Source: Methylobacterium sp. Leaf91
GTDB lineage: Bacteria; Pseudomonadota; Alphaproteobacteria; Rhizobiales; Beijerinckiaceae
Length of the DNA stretch: 64,000 nt
Direction: 5' to 3'
Assembly: GCF_001422815.1 (NCBI RefSeq)
Contig: NZ_LMMP01000001.1
Span: 305,848-369,847 of the forward strand
Shown: in pieces, positions 25,522 to 34,529 of the stretch
Numbering within the stretch: position 1 is the first letter of the stretch
How the letters are laid out: every line of letters starts with the position of its first letter
Notes under the pieces: model-generated
Database searches by the model: none
The model's input: only the letters and a program-made list of their open reading frames with translations
What the model was told of the DNA's origin: nothing
Made by a program: the position numbers and the translations under genes

Positions 25522-26319
25522 ATGGCAAATTCTTCGATCGCGCTTCCGACCGCCTCTTCGAAGCCAAGAGTACGACCATGGCTGACGATCGTGGTCGCGT
25601 TGATTGTCCGTGATTTCGGACTCCGCTTCCGCAATTACCACCCAGCCATCGGCATCCTGCTCTTCATCGAACCGATCATCGTCATCGCGACCATGTCTGG
25701 ATTGAAGATCTTTCTCTTTGGAAAGGAGCCGCCTTTCGGACCGTCAGTTCTTCTCTTTATGGGAACCGGCATACTTCCATTCTATATCTTTCGGCGTTGT
25801 GCCACCGGTGTTCGCGGCCTCAAGTCGCGAGCATTAGAGTATTACTTGGTTAAACCATTTGATTTTCTTGTGTCTCGCTTCTTAATTAGCATTATACAAA
25901 ATATAATTCTCATGATCATCTTTTTTTCTGCGCTTTATATCTACGGAATCCGGGAGGCTGCGCCCGTGTTACCTGATATGTGCCTCATCAGCCTCTTTGC
26001 TATTGCTTGTTTCTCTATAGGAATATCACTCATCAATACAAGCATCCAGTCGTACTTCCCTGGATGGGCGCAAGTTTACGGATTCTTGAGCAGACCAGTC
26101 ATGATGTTCAGTGGGGCGTTCAGGACCGTTGATCTATCCCCTGAACCTCTTCGAACGATTTATTCATGGAATCCGCTCTCGCACATGATTGAGCTGTTCC
26201 GGCTGGGATTCTATCCGAATTATCCTCACGCGAGCTTCGATGGAATTTATCTGACCAAATGGTGCGCAGGCGTCATTTTCGTCGGGATCCTGTTCTACAA
26301 CAATAAAGCCAAAGACTGA
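25522..26319 (+). CDS. ABC-2 type polysaccharide export permease (KpsM-like)
   Basis: About 265 residues with six predicted transmembrane segments of the ABC-2 family, including PAIGILLFIEPIIVIATMSG and a conserved PLSHMIELFRLGFYP near the end. It pairs with the upstream KpsE-like protein for capsule or exopolysaccharide export. Its DNA is much richer in A+T than its surroundings, especially 25820-26060, with codons such as TTA, ATA and AAT that are rare in neighbours; this suggests acquisition by transfer. The ATPase subunit (KpsT) is not in the window. The stop lies 16 bases from the convergent gene at 26336. Confidence 0.82.
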   Translation: MANSSIALPTASSKPRVRPWLTIVVALIVRDFGLRFRNYHPAIGILLFIEPIIVIATMSGLKIFLFGKEPPFGPSVLLFMGTGILPFYIFRRCATGVRGLKSRALEYYLVKPFDFLVSRFLISIIQNIILMIIFFSALYIYGIREAAPVLPDMCLISLFAIACFSIGISLINTSIQSYFPGWAQVYGFLSRPVMMFSGAFRTVDLSPEPLRTIYSWNPLSHMIELFRLGFYPNYPHASFDGIYLTKWCAGVIFVGILFYNNKAKD

Positions 26320-26335
26320 TTCGATTGGTCTTTGT

Positions 26336-28948
26336 CTACGGCATATCGAGCGCTAGGCTCACCTTCATCACAGTGCCGTCATCCTTGTCCGGATGGGCCG
26401 AGAAGCCGAGGTTGCGGCACACGGCCAGCATGGGGCGGTTCTCCCGAAGGACCGTGCCCTCGATGCGCTTCAGGCCCTCCGCCCTCGCCCAGTCGATCAT
26501 CAACTGCATCAGCGCGAAGCCGAGGCCGGTACCCTTGCGATCGCTGCGGACCAGGATGGCGTACTCGCCGCTCTCATGGTTGGCATCCGCGTGCAGGCGG
26601 ACCGCGCCGAGCATCGACGCCGTCTCCGCGTCGATGGCGACGAAGGCGATGGCGCGGGCATAGTCGAGCTGCGTCAGCCGGGCCAGGAAGGCATGGTTGA
26701 AGTCGCGCACGGGCATGAAGAAGCGCAGGCGCAGGTCTTCGGCGCTGACCTGCTCGAAGAAGCTCTTGAACAGCCCCTCATCTTCTGGCCGCACCGGGCG
26801 CACGGTGACCCGCTCGCCCTTCAACACGAGATTGCGCTCCCATTCCACCGGATAGGGGCGGATGGCGAAGCGCGGGTTCCGGGTGCCGCCGCGCCGCTCC
26901 GGGGCGGGGCCGATCATCACGCGGGCATCCAGGGCCAGCACGCCGTTGGCATCGGCGAGCAGGGGATTGATGTCGAGTTCGCGCACCTCCGGCAGGTCGG
27001 CCGAGAGTTGGGCGAGCTTGACCAGGACGAGGCCGAGCGCCCTCCGGTCCACTGCGGGCACGTCGCGATAGGCGGCAAGCCGCCGCGCCACCCGCGTACG
27101 GTCGATGAGTTCGCTGGCGAGCCGGAGATCGAGGGGCGGCAGGCTGAGCGCCCGGTCGTCGATGACCTCCACGGCGACGCCGCCCCGCCCGAACACCACG
27201 ACGGGGCCGAAGACGGGATCCTCGGCGAGGCCGGCAATGAGCTCGCGGCGCTTACCCTTGCGCACCATGGGCTGGACCGCGAACCCCATGATCCGCGCAT
27301 CCGGCCGCTGCCGCCGGGCCCGGGTGAGGATGTCGGCGGCGGCGATGCGCACATCCGCCTCGCTGGTGAGATCCAGGCGCACCCCGCCGACATCGGATTT
27401 GTGGACGATGTCCGGTGAGACCACCTTCAACGCCACCGCGCCGCCCTCGGCGATGATGGGCCAGGCAGCCGCCGCGGCGGCATCGACATCGGGAGCGAGC
27501 GTGAGCGGCACGCTGTCGATCCGGTAGGCGGCCAGGAGGCCCGCCACGGCGAGGGGATCGAGCCAGATCTCCCCCGCTTCCAGGGCCGTCGCCACGATGG
27601 CGCGGGCGGCCTCGACATCGGGCGAGAATTCCCGCGGCAGAGAATCCGGCGTGCGCATCAGGTCGTCCTGCGCCTCGCGGTAGCGGACCAGATGCATGAA
27701 GCCTTCCACGGCATCGGCATCGGTGGCGAAACGCGGGATGCCGGCGGCGGCGAGCACCGCGCCGGCCTCTCCGTCATCGCCCACCGTCACCGCGAAGACG
27801 GGCTTGCGCCGCCCGCCCCTGCGCCGGGCCGCGCTCACCGTGTCGGCGATGGCCGCGGCGACCCCGGCGCTGTCGGAGCGGGCCGTCGGCACGTGGATCG
27901 CCAGCACGGCGTCGTTGGCCGGGTCGGCGAGAAGGGGCCCAAGGGCGTCGGCATAGGCCTGCGCATCCGCCTCGACGCCGAGATCGGCGGGATTGCCGCC
28001 GAGCCCCGCCGCGGCCAGGGTGCCGCCCCGGTCCGCGAGCCTGTCGGCGGCGAGCGCGCCGATGCCCTCGCCATTCCCCAGGATGGCGAGGCGCTGGCCG
28101 GGGAAGGGGCGCTGCCGGCCCAGCGTCTCCACCGCCGAGAACATGGCGTCCAGCCCGTCGACGCTGAGCAATCCCGCCCGCCGGAACGCCGCCTCGTAGA
28201 CGGCATCCGGCCGGGCGAGGGCGCCGGTATGGGTCACCGTGTGGCGCAGGGGCGCCTCGTGGCGCCCCGTGCGCAGCACCAGGACGGGTTTGGCGCGCGC
28301 CGCCGCGCGGGCGGCCGACATGAACTTGCGCGCATTGGGAATCACGTTCAGCGACAGCAGGATCGCGCGGGTGTGGATGTCCGCGGCGAAATGGTCGAGG
28401 CAATCGGCGATGTCGATGTCGCAGGCGGCGCCCAGGGACAGGACGGCCGAGAACCCGACATCGCGATGCGCGGCCCAGGCCACGATGCCGGCGGCCACCG
28501 TGCCCGATTGCGAGATGAGGGCGAGATCGCCGGCTTTCGGCGCCGCCGCGAACAGACTGGCATCCAGTTGGGCACGCGGCACGATCAGCCCCATGCTGTT
28601 GGGGCCGAGGAGGCGCATGCCCCATTGCCTCGCACGGTTGCGCACCGCCTCGCAGAGGTCCTGCGACAGGCCGGACGTGAGGATGGCGGCCACGGCGACA
28701 CCCCGCAGGCCCGCCTTCTCGACCCAGCCTTCCACCGACGCGGCCTCCGCGACGATCACGACGAGATCCGGCGTGTCATCCAGGTCGTCGAGGGTGGGAA
28801 GGCCCGCTTCGCCGACGAGATGAACCGGGCCGGCGAACCCGGCCTTCTCCAGATTGCCGACCACGGCTTGGCCGAGCGCGCCCCGGCCGAGGCCGACGAC
28901 CGCGATCGCCCGTGGCGCCAGCAACGCCTCGAAGCGATAGGTGCTCAT
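26336..28948 (-). CDS. Pat/YfiQ-like acyl-CoA synthetase-GNAT fusion
   Basis: An 870-residue protein with an NDP-forming acyl-CoA synthetase module (residues about 1-460; LLAPRAIAVVGLG, LLGPNSMGLIVPR, LALISQSGTVAAGIVAWA). An ATP-grasp module follows (about 480-690; VALKVVSPDIVHKSDVGGV, RELDINPLLAD), then a C-terminal GNAT domain (about 720-865; VRPVRPEDEGLFKSFFEQV, VRSDRKGTGLGFALMQLMI). This is the architecture of Pat-type protein lysine acetyltransferases that control acyl-CoA synthetases. A THTGALAR segment, where active NDP-forming synthetases carry their phosphorylated His, is retained. It is a single gene, convergent with the permease. Confidence 0.85.
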   Translation of the reverse strand: MSTYRFEALLAPRAIAVVGLGRGALGQAVVGNLEKAGFAGPVHLVGEAGLPTLDDLDDTPDLVVIVAEAASVEGWVEKAGLRGVAVAAILTSGLSQDLCEAVRNRARQWGMRLLGPNSMGLIVPRAQLDASLFAAAPKAGDLALISQSGTVAAGIVAWAAHRDVGFSAVLSLGAACDIDIADCLDHFAADIHTRAILLSLNVIPNARKFMSAARAAARAKPVLVLRTGRHEAPLRHTVTHTGALARPDAVYEAAFRRAGLLSVDGLDAMFSAVETLGRQRPFPGQRLAILGNGEGIGALAADRLADRGGTLAAAGLGGNPADLGVEADAQAYADALGPLLADPANDAVLAIHVPTARSDSAGVAAAIADTVSAARRRGGRRKPVFAVTVGDDGEAGAVLAAAGIPRFATDADAVEGFMHLVRYREAQDDLMRTPDSLPREFSPDVEAARAIVATALEAGEIWLDPLAVAGLLAAYRIDSVPLTLAPDVDAAAAAAWPIIAEGGAVALKVVSPDIVHKSDVGGVRLDLTSEADVRIAAADILTRARRQRPDARIMGFAVQPMVRKGKRRELIAGLAEDPVFGPVVVFGRGGVAVEVIDDRALSLPPLDLRLASELIDRTRVARRLAAYRDVPAVDRRALGLVLVKLAQLSADLPEVRELDINPLLADANGVLALDARVMIGPAPERRGGTRNPRFAIRPYPVEWERNLVLKGERVTVRPVRPEDEGLFKSFFEQVSAEDLRLRFFMPVRDFNHAFLARLTQLDYARAIAFVAIDAETASMLGAVRLHADANHESGEYAILVRSDRKGTGLGFALMQLMIDWARAEGLKRIEGTVLRENRPMLAVCRNLGFSAHPDKDDGTVMKVSLALDMP

Positions 28949-29047
28949 GAACTGGCGTGACCTTCGATCAGGCCGGCGCGGCGGAATGCGACATCACGCC
29001 GACCGGCACGGTATAGGGCATGGGTCTCTCGCGACTCGGGGAACCAC

Positions 29048-29710
29048 ATGTCAGAACCAGAAGCTTACGAGATTTCCTGCGCCATCGTCGAGGCGATGCG
29101 GTCCCTGATCTCACTGGGACTGAGCCAGGGCACCGCCGGAAACGTCTCCGTACGCTATCGCGACGGCTTTCTCATGACGCCCTCCGGCATCCCGGCCGAC
29201 GACTTGCGGCCGGAGGACATCGTGCCGATGACCATGGCGGGCGGTCATGACCATGCCCTCGCCCCTTCTTCCGAATGGCGCTTTCATCGCGATATCCTGC
29301 AGCGGCGACCCGAGATCGGCGCCGTCGTGCATGCCCACCCGACCTATTGCACCGCCTTTGCCATGTGCGGACAAGAGATTCCCGCCGTCCATTACATGAT
29401 CGCGGCGGCGGGCGGCCCGACTATACGCTGCGCACCCTACGCGCCCTACGGTACGGAAGAGCTCTCTGTCGCGGCCGTCGCGGCCCTGGAGGATCGCCTT
29501 GGTTGCCTGCTGGCCAACCATGGCATGATCGCCATCGGCAGCAACGTCACGAAAGCGTTGTGGCTGGCGGTAGAGATGGAAGCACTATGCCGACAATATG
29601 CAGCCGCGCTGCAGGTGGGCAAACCAATCATACTGTCGGATGCCGAGATCGCCCGAACCGTCAGGCGGTTCGAAAGCTATGGGCCGCGAAGCCGGGACGT
29701 AGCGCCGTGA
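29048..29710 (+). CDS. Class II aldolase/adducin family protein
   Basis: A 220-residue protein with the class II aldolase fold: LSQGTAGNVSVRY (phosphate-binding glycine loop), LMTPSGIPADDL, EWRFHRDILQRRPE (catalytic Glu) and the zinc-binding VVHAHPTYCTAFA, with a third His in LLANHGMIAIG. These match L-fuculose-phosphate aldolase-type enzymes and ribulose-5-phosphate epimerase relatives. The exact sugar phosphate cannot be assigned, since this family also includes methylthioribulose-phosphate dehydratases. It is a single gene. Confidence 0.85.
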   Translation: MSEPEAYEISCAIVEAMRSLISLGLSQGTAGNVSVRYRDGFLMTPSGIPADDLRPEDIVPMTMAGGHDHALAPSSEWRFHRDILQRRPEIGAVVHAHPTYCTAFAMCGQEIPAVHYMIAAAGGPTIRCAPYAPYGTEELSVAAVAALEDRLGCLLANHGMIAIGSNVTKALWLAVEMEALCRQYAAALQVGKPIILSDAEIARTVRRFESYGPRSRDVAP

Positions 29711-30268
29711 GAACATCCGACTCTGTCGGACGGAACGGGGTGCGATGATTACGTAGAACCGACTGCATCGCCCCTCATCTACGGCTTGAACGGTCTTTCG
29801 GCAGCAGATTCCCAGAAAAACTTTTCTTCTCCTGCGCAACGGAAGGCTGTTTCGGCAGCCGATTCGACGGACGCTTAGACATTCTTACAAAGCGTGTAGT
29901 TTATTTCGGAAGTCTACATTCAAAGTTGCGAAACTGACCTAAAATAGCTCAGACCTGGGCAGCAAGGTTCCAATTCAACAATTAAATTGCCGCTTCTATG
30001 GTCGCCTGCAATTTTTTTCAGAGCTGAGGGGATAAAAAAAATCCTCTCCCTCCCGGTAACATCAGCCAATTCTGCGGTGCTTGAAGCTCCCCCAACAGAC
30101 CCGAAGCTTCATTCCAGTTTTCATTAAGGATGTGGTCTTGCCATAGCCTCTTGCGCTTTGTTAATGGCTGCCCTACGAACTGCCTAGTCAACTCATGTTG
30201 ATGACAAGACCCTTCCGCCCGCATCGATCGGTGCCTTGGGCCGGTCTAAAACTGTCCTACTTCCGGGG
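29711..30268. other. A+T-rich region upstream of MucR gene
   Basis: About 560 bases without a gene, clearly richer in A+T than the rest of the window (about 29880-30160 includes CAATTAAATTG and runs of A). MucR proteins bind A/T-rich sites and autoregulate, so this is a likely control region. A hairpin-like GAGGGGAT-A7-ATCCTCTC occurs near 30030, with one mismatch in the arms. Confidence 0.5.
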
Positions 30269-30769
30269 GTGAGCGTGGAACTCGAGAACGACGTTGTAAC
30301 GGATTACATTGAGCTTACCGCCGACATCGTCTCGGCATTCGTGAGCAACAATTCCGTACCTGTTTCGGATATCGCAGCGCTGATCGCATCGATCCATGCG
30401 ACCCTGAGCAACCTGACGGCGGCCGCTTCGCCGGAGAAATTCGAGCCGTTGACGCCGGCCGTATCCATCAAGCGTTCGATCACGCCGGACTTCATCATCT
30501 GTCTCGAAGACGGCAAGAAGTTCAAATCGCTGAAGCGTCACCTTCGGACCCGCTATTCCATGACGCCTGACGAGTATCGGGCGAAATGGAGCCTTCCGAG
30601 CGACTATCCGATGGTTGCCCCGAACTACGCAGCCGCACGGTCGGAACTGGCGAAGAACATGGGTCTGGGCCAGCAGCGCCGGAAGACCCGCGTAAAGCCC
30701 CCCGCCGCCGAAGCCCCGACCTCTCCCGCACCGCGCGGCCGTCGCCCCCGCGCGGCTCTGGCCTCCTAA
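30269..30769 (+). CDS. MucR/Ros family transcriptional regulator
   Basis: About 166 residues. The N-terminal oligomerisation region reads YIELTADIVSAFVSNNSVPV followed by SDIAALIASIH. The DNA-binding domain reads TPDFIICLEDGKKFKSLKRH, then LRTRYSMTPDEYRAKW, followed by a basic Pro-rich tail. MucR regulates exopolysaccharide, motility and cell-cycle genes in Hyphomicrobiales. Of the four Ros zinc ligands the first Cys and first His are present, but the second Cys is Asp (CLED) and the last His position is Arg (LRTRY), so zinc may not be bound. The frame opens with TTG at 30236, but GTG at 30269 fits family N-termini better. Confidence 0.88.
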   Translation: MSVELENDVVTDYIELTADIVSAFVSNNSVPVSDIAALIASIHATLSNLTAAASPEKFEPLTPAVSIKRSITPDFIICLEDGKKFKSLKRHLRTRYSMTPDEYRAKWSLPSDYPMVAPNYAAARSELAKNMGLGQQRRKTRVKPPAAEAPTSPAPRGRRPRAALAS

Positions 30770-31571
30770 AGCCTCTCTGCCGAAGCGGATGCCGCTTTGG
30801 CTAGAAAGAGCGTGACACAACGAAGGCCTGGAGCTGAAGCAGGATGAGACGACGCGGACAATCGCCTCGTCTAAAGCATGCACGGTCGGACGAACACGGA
30901 GAACTGCATTCGATTTGACGCAGTCATGTCGGATGCAGCTCTACGCGTTTTTGATCTACCGTTTCAGGCTTGCGAACGCTTCATCGAGCTTCGTCGCGGA
31001 ATCAGAGGCTCTCTCGCTTGAGAAGGCGAGTGGTACCCCGCTCTCTCACGAGCGGACGAAGGTGTGCCGCATCGATGGGGCCGCCGTGAGCGGATTACTC
31101 GTCCGGACGCCAAACGGATGTGCTCGGCGCGGTCGGGGCCGGCACACGGCCCAATGGCATCCTCATCCACAAGAAAACTACACAGATATCATCGGTCGCG
31201 ATCACGGAGCGACCGAGCATATCTCCGATGGAACGCGTGCGCTTTCCTGTCCCGAGACTCTTTGGGGCCAATCTGCATGCAAAATAATAAATAATCCCCC
31301 AGTTCTAACGGCAACATCATCCACCTTGTGCGTTTCCTTCTCAAATACGCTTCAACGTGAATGAATTTGAACCAATCCAGGGGAATGAATCCAATCATTT
31401 TTGCCTGATGTCGATTGACGACATCCGATTTCGTCTCGCGCCGCACGGCACTATCGGAGCAGGCGGTTTTTCTGGAGCGAGCCGGCGTTAGGCCCGTCGC
31501 AAGACCCTCCCGGCATTCTGCGAAAGAAGGCGCGGCCGATGCGGGCGCGTTGGCAGCGGGAAAGGGTGCGC
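30770..31571. other. Non-coding gap after MucR gene
   Basis: About 800 bases without a supported gene. CCGAAGCGG (30780-30788) and CCGCTTTGG (30792-30800) form a hairpin just after the mucR stop but without a T-run. A 149-residue open frame at 30915-31364 has no ribosome-binding site and no protein-like pattern, so I do not call it. Confidence 0.45.
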
Positions 31572-32351
31572 ATGTCCGGTCGATCGAGCCTTGTCGCGCG
31601 CCTGTTCTGGACCACCCTCCTGGGTGGGGGCCTTGCCTTCTGGTTCGGACTCCCCGCCCTGGCGGCGACCGGCCTCTGTCTCTGCCTGATCCTGCTGCAT
31701 CGCCTCGACAGGCCCCGGCGCTTCAGGCGGACGGTGCGCCGGCTCGCGCGCGCCCATGCCGAGACCCTCGCCCTCCGCCGCCGCCAGGAATGTTTCGAGG
31801 ATGCCTACGGCAACCGGATCGACGATGGCTGGCTGCGCGAGCGGGATTACTTCGCCGAGCGGTCGATCCTGCCGCATCTCGACGCCAAGGGCTTCACCGA
31901 TCTCGCCGATACCCGCTGGCCGATCGTCCTCGACATCATCGACGACGTTGCCCTGTCCGTCGCTCTGCCGGACGAGGACGAGGCCCCGGAAGACGGCATC
32001 GCCTACGAGCGTTTCTGCGCCGAGGCGCTGCGCGAGGCGGGATGGTCGGCGCGCCCGACGAAGGCCAGCGGCGACCAGGGGGCCGACGTGGTCGCCGAGC
32101 GCTCAGGCATCCGCCTCGTCCTCCAGTGCAAGCGCTACACCAAGCCCGTGGGCAACGCGGCGGTGCAGGAGGCCTCGGCGGCAGCGCGCTATTGGCAGGC
32201 GGATATGGCGGCCGTCGTCTCCAATGCCGGCTTCACCCCCGCCGCGCGCAGGCTGTCGGGCGCCACCGGCGTTCTCCTCCTCCATCATGATGCCCTGCGC
32301 ACGCTCGCGCCCATCCGCAGATCCCGGCGGCTCGACGCCGAGCCGGCCTGA
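31572..32351 (+). CDS. Membrane-anchored Mrr-like restriction endonuclease domain protein
   Basis: A 259-residue protein. A hydrophobic hairpin at residues about 10-43 (VARLFWTTLLGGGLAFWFG, then ALAATGLCLCLILL) is followed by a basic linker and a C-terminal Mrr_cat-type nuclease domain: YERFCAEALREAGW, GDQGADVVAERSG and LVLQCKRYTKPVGNAAVQE. The D ... QxK catalytic core is complete. Such proteins are predicted to cut DNA, sometimes modified DNA, and have been linked to defence; a membrane anchor is less usual. GGGAAAGGG precedes the ATG at 31572. There is no methylase neighbour. Confidence 0.82.
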   Translation: MSGRSSLVARLFWTTLLGGGLAFWFGLPALAATGLCLCLILLHRLDRPRRFRRTVRRLARAHAETLALRRRQECFEDAYGNRIDDGWLRERDYFAERSILPHLDAKGFTDLADTRWPIVLDIIDDVALSVALPDEDEAPEDGIAYERFCAEALREAGWSARPTKASGDQGADVVAERSGIRLVLQCKRYTKPVGNAAVQEASAAARYWQADMAAVVSNAGFTPAARRLSGATGVLLLHHDALRTLAPIRRSRRLDAEPA

Positions 32352-32451
32352 CGCACAAGTCTCACCCCTCTGCGCTACGATATTCCTACATGTCGCGGGC
32401 ACCACGGGTCCCCTCTCCAGGAAAGAGAGGGCCATCGCATATGGTACCACG

Positions 32452-32594
32452 CCGTCATTCCGGGTCGCCAGAGGCGAGCCCGGACCCGGAGGGCCGCGCC
32501 AGAGGCGTGCAATCCAGATCCGCCGACGGTGCAAAGTCCTGCACCACCTATGCTTCTGGATCCCGGGCTCCGCTGCGCGGCCCCGGGATGACGG
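32452..32594. repeat. Intergenic palindromic repeat element (about 143 bp)
   Basis: CCGTCATTCCGGG at 32452-32464 and CCCCGGGATGACGG at 32581-32594 form inverted ends of an element in the gap 32352-32710, with further GC-rich self-complementary stretches inside (GGTCGCCAGAGGCGAGCC; GGGCTCCGCTGCGCGGCCC). It looks like a REP/BIME-type or small MITE-like repeat. A CCCCTCTCCAGGAAAGAGAGGG palindrome just upstream (about 32410-32431) resembles the one at 44866. Confidence 0.6.
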
Positions 32595-32710
32595 GGGGCT
32601 GCGATTCGATTCTCAACGAGCAAATCGGCATATGCGATAGCCCTGCCTTTCAGGAGAGGGAGTTCCGCTGCGCCTCATGTCGAAGCCGCCTGTATAAAGG
32701 GAACAGCCGT

Positions 32711-34255
32711 CTAGCGGATGGGTGAATCCACGATCCCCTCCGCGAGAGGCAGCCAGGCCCGCCCGTCGCGGGCGAGCAGAGCATCCGCCCCCGCCGGTCC
32801 ATCGCTGCCCGCCGCATAGGTCTCCACCGGGGCATCCCTCCAGGCCTGGATGAGGGGGTCGACGGCGGCCCAGCCCGCTTCGATGGCGTCGGCCCGCTGG
32901 AACAGGGTCGGGTCGCCGATCATGCAATCGTAGATCAGGGTCTCGTAGCCGACGCTCGGCGCTTCGGTGAAGAAATCGCCGAACCGCACGGAGGAGGTGA
33001 CCGCGCCGAGATGCATGTCCGGCCCCGGCCGCTTGGTGTTCCACCGGGTGCTCAAGCCCTGGTCCGGGTCGATATGCACGCGCATGACGTTCGGTGCGAG
33101 ATCGGTGCCGGCGAACAGGCCATGACTTGGCGGCTTGAAATGCACGGCGATCTCGGTGAGGCGCCCGGCCAGACGCTTGCCCGTGCGCAGGTAGAACGGC
33201 ACGCCGGACCAGCGTGGGTTATCGATGGAGAGCTTCAGGGCCGCGTAGGTCTCGGTGCGGGAATCGGCTGAGACATCGGCCTCCTCGCGGTAGCCCCGCA
33301 CGGCATGACCGTGCTCTTCGCCGGGCGCATACTGGCCGCGCACCGCCTGATCCGGCGTCACCGGCCGCACGGCTTCCTCGATCCGCGCCTTCTCGTTGCG
33401 GATCTCCTCAGCATCGAAACTGGCGGGCGGCTCCATCGCCACCATGGACAGAAGCTGGAAGAGGTGGTTCGGCACCATGTCGCGCAGCGCGCCGGTCGGC
33501 TCGTAGAAGCCGCCGCGCTGCTCGACGCCGATGGTCTCGGCGGCGGTGATCTGCACATGGTCGATGTGGTGGGCGTTCCAGATCGGCTCCAGCATGGCAT
33601 TGGCGAAGCGCAGCGCCAGGATGCTCTGCACCGTCTCCTTGCCGAGGAAGTGATCGATGCGGAACACCTGACTCTCGTCGGCCTGGTTCAGGATGCGGGC
33701 GTTGAGGGCGCGCGCCGAGGCGAGATCGGTGCCGAAGGGCTTCTCGATCACCACGCGCCGGAAGGCGCCCTCCCCCTCCTTCAGCAGGCCCGCGGCACCG
33801 AGATGGTCCACCACCGGGCCGAAGAAGCGCGCGGACACGGCCAAGTAGAAGATCGCGTTGCCGCCGATGTCCTGGGCGAGCCGCCGATAGGTCTCCGCCG
33901 CCTCGAAATCCCCTTTCGTGAAGGTCAGGCGCTCCCGGATGAAGCCCCAATGGGCGGGATCGATGGAGTCCGGGTGGAATTCGGAGGTTCGGTCCTGGGT
34001 GAAGGACTGCATCGTCTGCGAGAGGTCGTCGCGCCAACCCTCGCTCGTCCGGTCGTTATGGTCGATACCGACGATCTTCAGCCCCTCGGAGAGCAGCCCG
34101 CCGGCGGCGAGATTGTAGAGGGCCGGCATCAGCAGGCGCTTCGTCAGGTCGCCGGCCGCCCCGAAGATCACCAGGGTGCAGGGCGGGGCGGTCTCGACCT
34201 CGGAACTGGCGAGCTTCTGCTTGCCGTCGCTCGCTGGGACGTCGGATCGGCTCAT
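32711..34255 (-). CDS. zwf: Glucose-6-phosphate 1-dehydrogenase
   Basis: A 514-residue enzyme with the NADP-binding LVIFGAAGDLTKRLLMPALY near the N-terminus and the active-site RIDHFLGKETVQSI. VVIEKPFG and the FYLRTGKRLAGRLTEIAVHF segment are also present. It converts glucose-6-phosphate to 6-phosphogluconolactone, supplying NADPH and feeding the Entner-Doudoroff or pentose phosphate routes. The ATG at 34255 with CGGAG upstream is preferred over an in-frame codon at 34294. Unlike many relatives it is not followed by pgl or edd here; the stop is next to the intergenic repeat region. A possible stress promoter lies just upstream. Confidence 0.95.
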   Translation of the reverse strand: MSRSDVPASDGKQKLASSEVETAPPCTLVIFGAAGDLTKRLLMPALYNLAAGGLLSEGLKIVGIDHNDRTSEGWRDDLSQTMQSFTQDRTSEFHPDSIDPAHWGFIRERLTFTKGDFEAAETYRRLAQDIGGNAIFYLAVSARFFGPVVDHLGAAGLLKEGEGAFRRVVIEKPFGTDLASARALNARILNQADESQVFRIDHFLGKETVQSILALRFANAMLEPIWNAHHIDHVQITAAETIGVEQRGGFYEPTGALRDMVPNHLFQLLSMVAMEPPASFDAEEIRNEKARIEEAVRPVTPDQAVRGQYAPGEEHGHAVRGYREEADVSADSRTETYAALKLSIDNPRWSGVPFYLRTGKRLAGRLTEIAVHFKPPSHGLFAGTDLAPNVMRVHIDPDQGLSTRWNTKRPGPDMHLGAVTSSVRFGDFFTEAPSVGYETLIYDCMIGDPTLFQRADAIEAGWAAVDPLIQAWRDAPVETYAAGSDGPAGADALLARDGRAWLPLAEGIVDSPIR

Positions 34256-34293
34256 GGGACGGATACTCCGGGATGGATCGGCGACGCGGGTCA

Positions 34294-34318
34294 AACCGGA
34301 TTTGCGCCGTGCCGTTCC
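34294..34318 (-). promoter_or_regulatory. Possible EcfG-type promoter of zwf
   Basis: On the minus strand GGAAC (34318-34314) and GGTT (34297-34294) are separated by 16 bases, about 40 bases before the zwf start. The -10 has the core GTT but not the leading C, so this is a weak match. Confidence 0.35.
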
Positions 34319-34529
34319 GATCCATGGTGCATAGCAGCGATCACGCTGCCGTGGTGGCGGAACATGGCCCGCGCCCGGCGGCCGACATCGGACGCATCGC
34401 TTGCATCGAAAACGCCGGACCGATCGAAGCCTCCGTTAAGGGCTTGCGACCCCATAGAGAGGCCGAACGCCCGCCATGCCTGGCGGGACGCTCGCCGCGA
34501 CGAAGCCGGATGCGAGGACCGATCGACCC

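Noticed and set aside
30018..30050. A terminator-like hairpin with an A-run before the MucR gene
   Set aside because: The arms have a mismatch and the A/T run is in the loop rather than after the stem, so it does not fit an intrinsic terminator on either strand.
30915..31364. A 149-residue plus-strand frame after the MucR gene
   Set aside because: No ribosome-binding site, codon use unlike the genome and no protein-like pattern; treated as non-coding.
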